This document shows positions 59,020-64,000 of a stretch of 64,000 bases of DNA, piece after piece. The notes beneath the pieces are model-generated. The model saw only the letters and a program-made list of their open reading frames with translations. It did not search any database and was not told the DNA's origin. The number at the start of each line of letters is the position of its first letter. Within the stretch, counting starts at the first letter, position 1. The translations under genes and the position numbers were made by a program. The DNA lies in NCBI RefSeq assembly GCF_051014685.1, contig NW_027479293.1, positions 98,098 to 162,097 on the forward strand. Direction: 5' to 3'. The DNA is from Ptiloglossa arizonensis (taxonomy: Eukaryota; Arthropoda; Insecta; Hymenoptera; Colletidae).

Positions 59020-60750
59020 ACGTATAACGTTGACGTGTAACGTATAACGTATAACGTATAACGAATAACGTATAACGTGTAACGTATAACCCATTACGTA
59101 TAACGTAGAACGTATAACGTAGAACGTATAACGTATAACGTATAACGTATAACGTATAACTATAACGTATAACGTATAACGTATAACCGTATAACGTATA
59201 ACGTATAACGTATAACGTATAATGTATGACGTATAACGTATAACGTATAACGTATAACGTATAACGTGTAACGTATAACGTATTACGTATAACCTATGAC
59301 GTATAACGTATAACGTATAACGTATAACGCATACGAATAACGTATAACGTATAACGTATAACGTATAACGCATAACGTATAACGTATAACGTATAACGTA
59401 TAATGTATAACGTATAACGTATAACGTATAACCTATGACGTATAACGTATAACGTATAACGTATAACGTATAACGTATAACGTTATAACGTATAAAGTAC
59501 AACGTATAACGTATAACGTATAACGTATAACGTATAACGTATATTGTATAACGTATAACGTATCACGTATAAACGTATAACGTATAACGTACAACGCGTA
59601 TAACGTATAAACGTATGACGTCTTACGTATAAAGTATAACCTATAACGTATAACGTATAAACCTTTAACGTATAACGTATAACGTATAACGTATGACGTA
59701 TAACGTATAACGTATAACGTATAACGTATAACGTATAAACGTATAACGTATAACGTATAACGTATAACGTATAACGTATAACGTTATACGTATAACGTAT
59801 AAGCGTATAACGTATAACGTATAAACGTATAACGTATATACGTATAACGTATAACGTATAACGTATAACGTATAACGTATAACGTATAACGTATAACGTA
59901 TAACGTATCTAACGTATAACGTATAACGTAGTAACGTATAACGTATTAACGTATAACGGTATAACGTATAACTATAACGTACGTATAACGTATAACGTAT
60001 AACGTATAACGTATAACGTATAACGTATAAATATAACGTATAACTATAACGTATAACGTATAAACGTATAACGTATAACGTATAGTATAACGTATAACGT
60101 ATAACGTATACGTAAACGTATAACGTATAACAGTATACCTATAAAGTATAACGTATAACGTATAAACGTATAACGTATAACGTATAACGTATAACGTATC
60201 ACTGTATAACGTATAACGTATAACGTATAACGTATAACGTATAACGTATAACGTATAAAGTACAACGTATAACGTATAACGTATAACGTAAAACGTATAA
60301 CGTATAACGTATAACCTATAAAGTATAACGTATAACGTATAACGTATAACAGTATGACGTATTACGTGAACGTACAAACGTATAACGTATAACGTATAAC
60401 GTATAACCTATACGTATAACGTATACGACTAACGTATAACGTATAACGTATAACGTATAACGTACAACGTGTAACGTAGAACGTATAACGTATAATATAT
60501 GACGTATAACGTATAACCCATAACGTGTAACGTAATAACGTATAACCGTATAACGTATAACGTATAACGTATAACGTATACGTATAACGTATAACGTATA
60601 AACGTATAACGTATAACCTATGACGTATTACGTATAACGTATAACGTATACCGTATAACGTATAACGTATACGTATAACGTATAACGTATAACGTATAAC
60701 GTATAACGTATAACGTATAACGTATAACGTATAACGTATAACGTATAACG
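59020..60750. repeat. Third copy of the 35.65-37.3 kb segment
   Basis: The order of GTTTGAC-like, CCCATTAC, paired GTAGAAC, GTATCAC, CTTTAAC, GTAAAAC, CTAAC and ATATATGAC variants follows that of 35.68-37.3 and 44.0-45.6 kb, with many single-base indels. It does not continue into an A domain; similarity is lost near 60.75 kb. Confidence 0.75.
60408..60617. repeat. Domain-B end module, copy 3, indel-damaged
   Basis: Same variant order (CTAAC, GTACAAC-GTGTAAC-GTAGAAC, ATATGAC, CCATAAC) with several bases missing, including in the first CTATGAC. Confidence 0.77.
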
Positions 60751-61079
60751 TCGTATAACGTATAACGTATAACGTATAACGTAACGTATAACGATACGTA
60801 TAACCTATGACGTATAACGTATAACGTATACGATACGCATACGATAACGTATATACGTATAACGTATAACGTATAACGCATAACGTATAACGTATAACGT
60901 ATAACGTATAATGTATAACGTATAACGTATAACGTATAACCTATACGTATAACGTATAACGTATAACGTATAACGTATAACGTATAACGTATAAAGTAAA
61001 CGTATAACGTATAACGTATAACGTATAACGATTAACGTATAACGTATAACGTATATCGTTATAACGTATAACGTATAAC

Positions 61080-61324
61080 CTATGACGTATAACGTATAAC
61101 GACTAACGTATAACTGTATAACGTATAACGTATAACGTATCAACGTTAACAGTAGAACGTATAACGTATAATATATGTCGTATAACGTATAACCCATAAC
61201 GTTTACGTATAACTATAACGTATAACGTATAACGATGACGTGTAACGTATAACGTATAACGTATAACGTATAACGTATAACGTATGAACGTATAACGTAT
61301 AACGTATAACGTATAACGTATAAC
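61080..61324. repeat. Domain-B end module, copy 4, indel-damaged
   Basis: Recognisable by CTATGAC, GACTAAC, GTAGAAC, an ATATGTC variant and CCATAAC, with insertions. It is an extra copy compared with the single copies at 37 and 45 kb. Confidence 0.72.
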
Positions 61325-61594
61325 CTAGACGATTACGTTAACGATATAACGTATACCGCGTATACGTATAACGTATAACGTATAGACGTATTAACGTATA
61401 ACGTATAACGTATAACGTACTAACGTGTAACGTAAACGTATATACGTATAATATATGACGTATAACGTATAACCCAGTAACGTGTAACGTATAACGTATA
61501 ACGTATAACGTATAACGTATGACGTGTAACGTATAACGTATAACGTATAACGTATAACGTAAAACGATATAACGTATAACGTATAACGTATAAC
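61325..61594. repeat. Domain-B end module, copy 5, indel-damaged
   Basis: Starts at a damaged CTAGAC and includes GTACTAAC-GTGTAAC, ATATGAC and a CCAGTAAC variant. It directly adjoins copy 4, giving a local tandem pair. Confidence 0.7.
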
Positions 61595-62239
61595 CTATGA
61601 CGTATTACGTATAACGTATAACGTATAACGTATAACGTATAACGTATAACGTATAACGTGTAAACGTATAACGTATAACGTATAACGTATAACGCTATAA
61701 CGTATAACGTATAACGTATAACGTATAATGTATATACGTATAACGTTAACGTAATAACCGTATATCGTATAACGTATAACGTATAACCGTATAACGTATA
61801 ACGTATAACGTATAAAGTACAACGTATAAAGTACAACGTATAACGTATAACGTATAACGTATATCGTATAACGTCATAACGTATATTGTATAACGCTTAC
61901 GTATAACCTATGACTATTACTATAACTAATAACGTATAACGTAATAACGTAAAAAGTATGACGTATAACGTATACGTATAACATATAACGTGTAACGTAT
62001 AACGTGTAACGTATAACGTATAACGTATAACGTATAACGTATAACGTATAACGTATATTGTATAACGTATAAACGTATAACGTATAACGTATAACGCATT
62101 AACAGTATAACGTAAAACGTATAACGTATAAGTTTATAACGAATAACGCATACGTATAACGTATAACGTATAATGTAGTAACGTATAACGTTATAACGTA
62201 TAACCTTGACGTATAACGTATAACGTATTAGCATATTAC

Positions 62240-62289
62240 GTATACCGTATTAATGTATATCGTATAACGTATACCTATGAAGTATAACG
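62240..62289. repeat. C marker, damaged
   Basis: The string is recognisable (GTATACC, GTATATC, CTATGAA), with an inserted T and with GTAAGAC altered. It is preceded by a GTATTA-type lead. Confidence 0.7.
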
Positions 62290-63257
62290 TATAACGTATA
62301 ACGTATAACTGTATAACGTGTAACGTATAACGTATAACATATAACGTATAACGTATACGTATAACGTATAACGTATAACGTATACGTATAACGTATAACG
62401 TATAACGTATAACGTATAACGTATAACGTATAACGTATAACGTATAACGTTATTGTATAACGTGTAACGTATAACGTATAACGTATAACGTATTACGTAT
62501 AACCTATGACGTATAACGTATAACGTATAACGTATAACGCTATAACGAATAACGTATAACGTATAACGTATAACGTACAACGTATAACGTATAACGTATG
62601 ACGTCTCGTATAAAGTATAACCTATAACGTTATAACGATATACCTTAACGAATAACGTATGACGTATAACGTAAACGATAACGTATAACGTATAACGTAT
62701 AACGTATAAACGTAGTATAACGGTAACGTATAACGTATAACGTATAACGTATAACGTATAAAGTATAACGTATAACGTATAACGTATAACGTATAACGAT
62801 AGTAAACGTATAACGTATAGACGTATACTATAACGTATAACGTATAACGTATAACTGTATAACGTATAACGTATAACGTATAACGTATAACGTATAACGT
62901 ATAACGTATAACGTATACGTATAACGTATACGTATAACGTTATAATCGTATAACGTATAACGTATAACGTATAACGTATAACGTATAACGTATAACGTAT
63001 AACGTATAACGTATAACGTGTAACGTATAACGTGTAACGTATTAACGTATAACTGTATAACGGATAACGTATAACGTATAACGGATAACTCATTACGTAT
63101 AACGTATAACGTATTAACGCATAACGTATAACGTAAAACGTATAACGTATAAGGTATAACGTATACGTCATAACGTTATAACGTATAACGTATAATGTAA
63201 CGTATAACGTATAACGTATAACCTATGACGTATAACGTATAACGTATTACATATTAC

Positions 63258-63306
63258 GTATACCGTATAATGTATATCGTATAACGTAAGACCTATGAAG
63301 TATAAC
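63258..63306. repeat. C marker, intact
   Basis: Complete 49-bp string with the GTATTAC-ATATTAC lead, in an otherwise indel-rich stretch. Confidence 0.82.
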
Positions 63307-64000
63307 GTATAACGTATAACGTATAACGTATAACGTGTAACGTATAACGTATAACATATAACGTATAACGTATAACGTATAACGTATAACGTATAACGTA
63401 TAACGTATAACGTATAACGTATAACGTATAACGTATAACGTATAACGTATAACGTAGTAAACGTATAACGTATAACGTATACGTGTAACGTATAACGTAT
63501 AACGTATAACGTATAACGTATAAACGTATAACGTCTAACGTATAACGTATAACGTACAAAATATAACGTATATACGTATAACGTATAACGTATAACGTAT
63601 AACGTATAACGTATAACGTAAAGAAGTATGACGTATAACGTATGACTTATAACATATATACGTGTAACGTATAACGTGTAACGTTATAACGTATAACGTA
63701 TAACGTATAACGTATAACGTATAACGTATATTGTTATAAACGTATAACGTAACTATAACGTATTACGTATAACGTATAACGTATAACGTACGTATAACGT
63801 ATAAAGATTATAACGTTTAACGTATAACGTATAACGTATAACGTATAACGTATTACATATTACGTATACCGTATAACGTATAACGTATACGTATAACACA
63901 TGACGTATAATCGTATAACGATAACGTATAACTGTATAACGTATAACGTATAACGTATAACTTCGTATAACGTATAACGTTATACGTATAACGTATAATC

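Larger units (their letters stand above)
1..64000. repeat. Heptamer satellite array, unit GTATAAC, spanning the whole window
   Basis: Nearly every seven bases read GTATAAC or a version with one or two substitutions, always in the same orientation. The consensus is 2/7 G+C with one CpG per unit, formed at the junction of neighbouring units, and one ACGT palindrome per unit. ACGTATA is a strict purine-pyrimidine alternation, broken once per unit by an AA step. Neither strand is G-rich, which argues against a telomere repeat. No stretch of unique sequence interrupts the array, and it runs off both ends of the window. Simple satellites of 5-12 bp are typical of eukaryotic heterochromatin; assignment to a centromere, Y/W chromosome or other location is not possible from this sequence. 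I do not recognise this particular unit. Confidence 0.98.
47200..64000. other. Indel-rich right end of the window
   Basis: Irregular six- and eight-base units begin with an extra base near 47206 and become frequent after about 48.4 kb, commonly one or more per 60 bases. The order of substituted units still matches clean copies elsewhere. Breakpoints and open frames in this part should not be trusted at base level. Confidence 0.85.
50021..64000. repeat. Array domain B, third block, dense with indels
   Basis: The GTATATT and CTATGAC units return and the order of variants can be followed against 22-37 kb: 50.5-52.2 resembles 42.2-43.9, about 57.8-58.2 and 58.6-59.0 resemble parts of 32-36, and 59.0-60.7 resembles 35.65-37.3. 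Many units are six or eight bases long. Single C markers reappear near 62240 and 63258, so 62-64 kb may begin another A/C-type section. Boundaries within this block are approximate. Confidence 0.7.

Noticed and set aside
1..64000. Telomere repeat
   Set aside because: The unit is heptameric like the plant telomere repeat, but neither strand has a G-run, the composition is unlike known telomere repeats, and a higher-order marked structure is atypical for telomerase products.
1..64000. Promoter -10 or TATA boxes (TATAAC, TATAAT)
   Set aside because: These hexamers occur in every unit or every GTATAAT variant, so they carry no positional information.
1..64000. Strong hairpins or cruciforms from the ACGT palindrome
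   Set aside because: The palindrome extends only four bases in the consensus; flanking bases mismatch, so no stable stem is predicted by inspection.
1..64000. tRNA, rRNA, riboswitch or other RNA genes
   Set aside because: No non-repetitive stretch long enough to hold one was seen.

Overview
The window is 64 kb of one simple-sequence satellite and nothing else that I can support. The unit is the heptamer GTATAAC (equivalently ACGTATA; reverse complement GTTATAC), repeated head to tail in a single orientation from the first base to the last. Both edges lie inside the array, so the real array is longer than the window. I see no protein-coding gene, RNA gene, transposable element, telomere-type repeat, CRISPR array or unique sequence. 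This is most consistent with a eukaryotic heterochromatic satellite block in a long-read assembly. I do not recognise the unit and cannot name the organism. It is not the plant-type telomere heptamer and not one of the Drosophila virilis heptamer satellites that I know.

The array carries a second level of order. Most units match the consensus, but variant heptamers occur in fixed strings that recur as marked blocks. Marker A is a 280-bp (40-unit) cassette ending in a strongly diverged four-unit tag. Marker C is a seven-unit string, often in doublets exactly 287 bp (41 units) apart. Type B blocks are rich in GTATATT and CTATGAC units. Approximate layout: A at 1-18.7 kb; A-to-C transition at 18.7-21.9 kb; B at 21.9-37.5 kb; A+C at 37.5-42.2 kb; B at 42.2-45.8 kb; A+C at 45.8-50.0 kb; B at 50.0-64 kb. 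Superimposed are segmental tandem duplications of whole numbers of units: 2,863 bp (409 units), 2,380 bp (340 units) and 8,323 bp (1,189 units), plus smaller displaced copies at 539, 588, 1,141, 1,694, 1,820 and 3,360 bp.

The repeat phase, tested at widely spaced points, is unbroken from base 1 to about 21,004. It slips by one base there and then holds to about 42,340. Single-base insertions and deletions then become common (42.34-43.81 kb and from about 47.2 kb to the end), while 43.81-47.2 kb is clean. The noisy part keeps the same order of variant units as clean copies elsewhere, so I think much of this noise is poor consensus rather than biology.

Long open reading frames exist on the minus strand only because three heptamers make 21 nt, or seven sense codons (cyclic peptide IRYTLYV), in all three minus frames. 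The plus strand has a stop every 21 nt in all three frames. They are not annotated as genes. No genes work together here; the interest lies in how the array grew and how well it was assembled.
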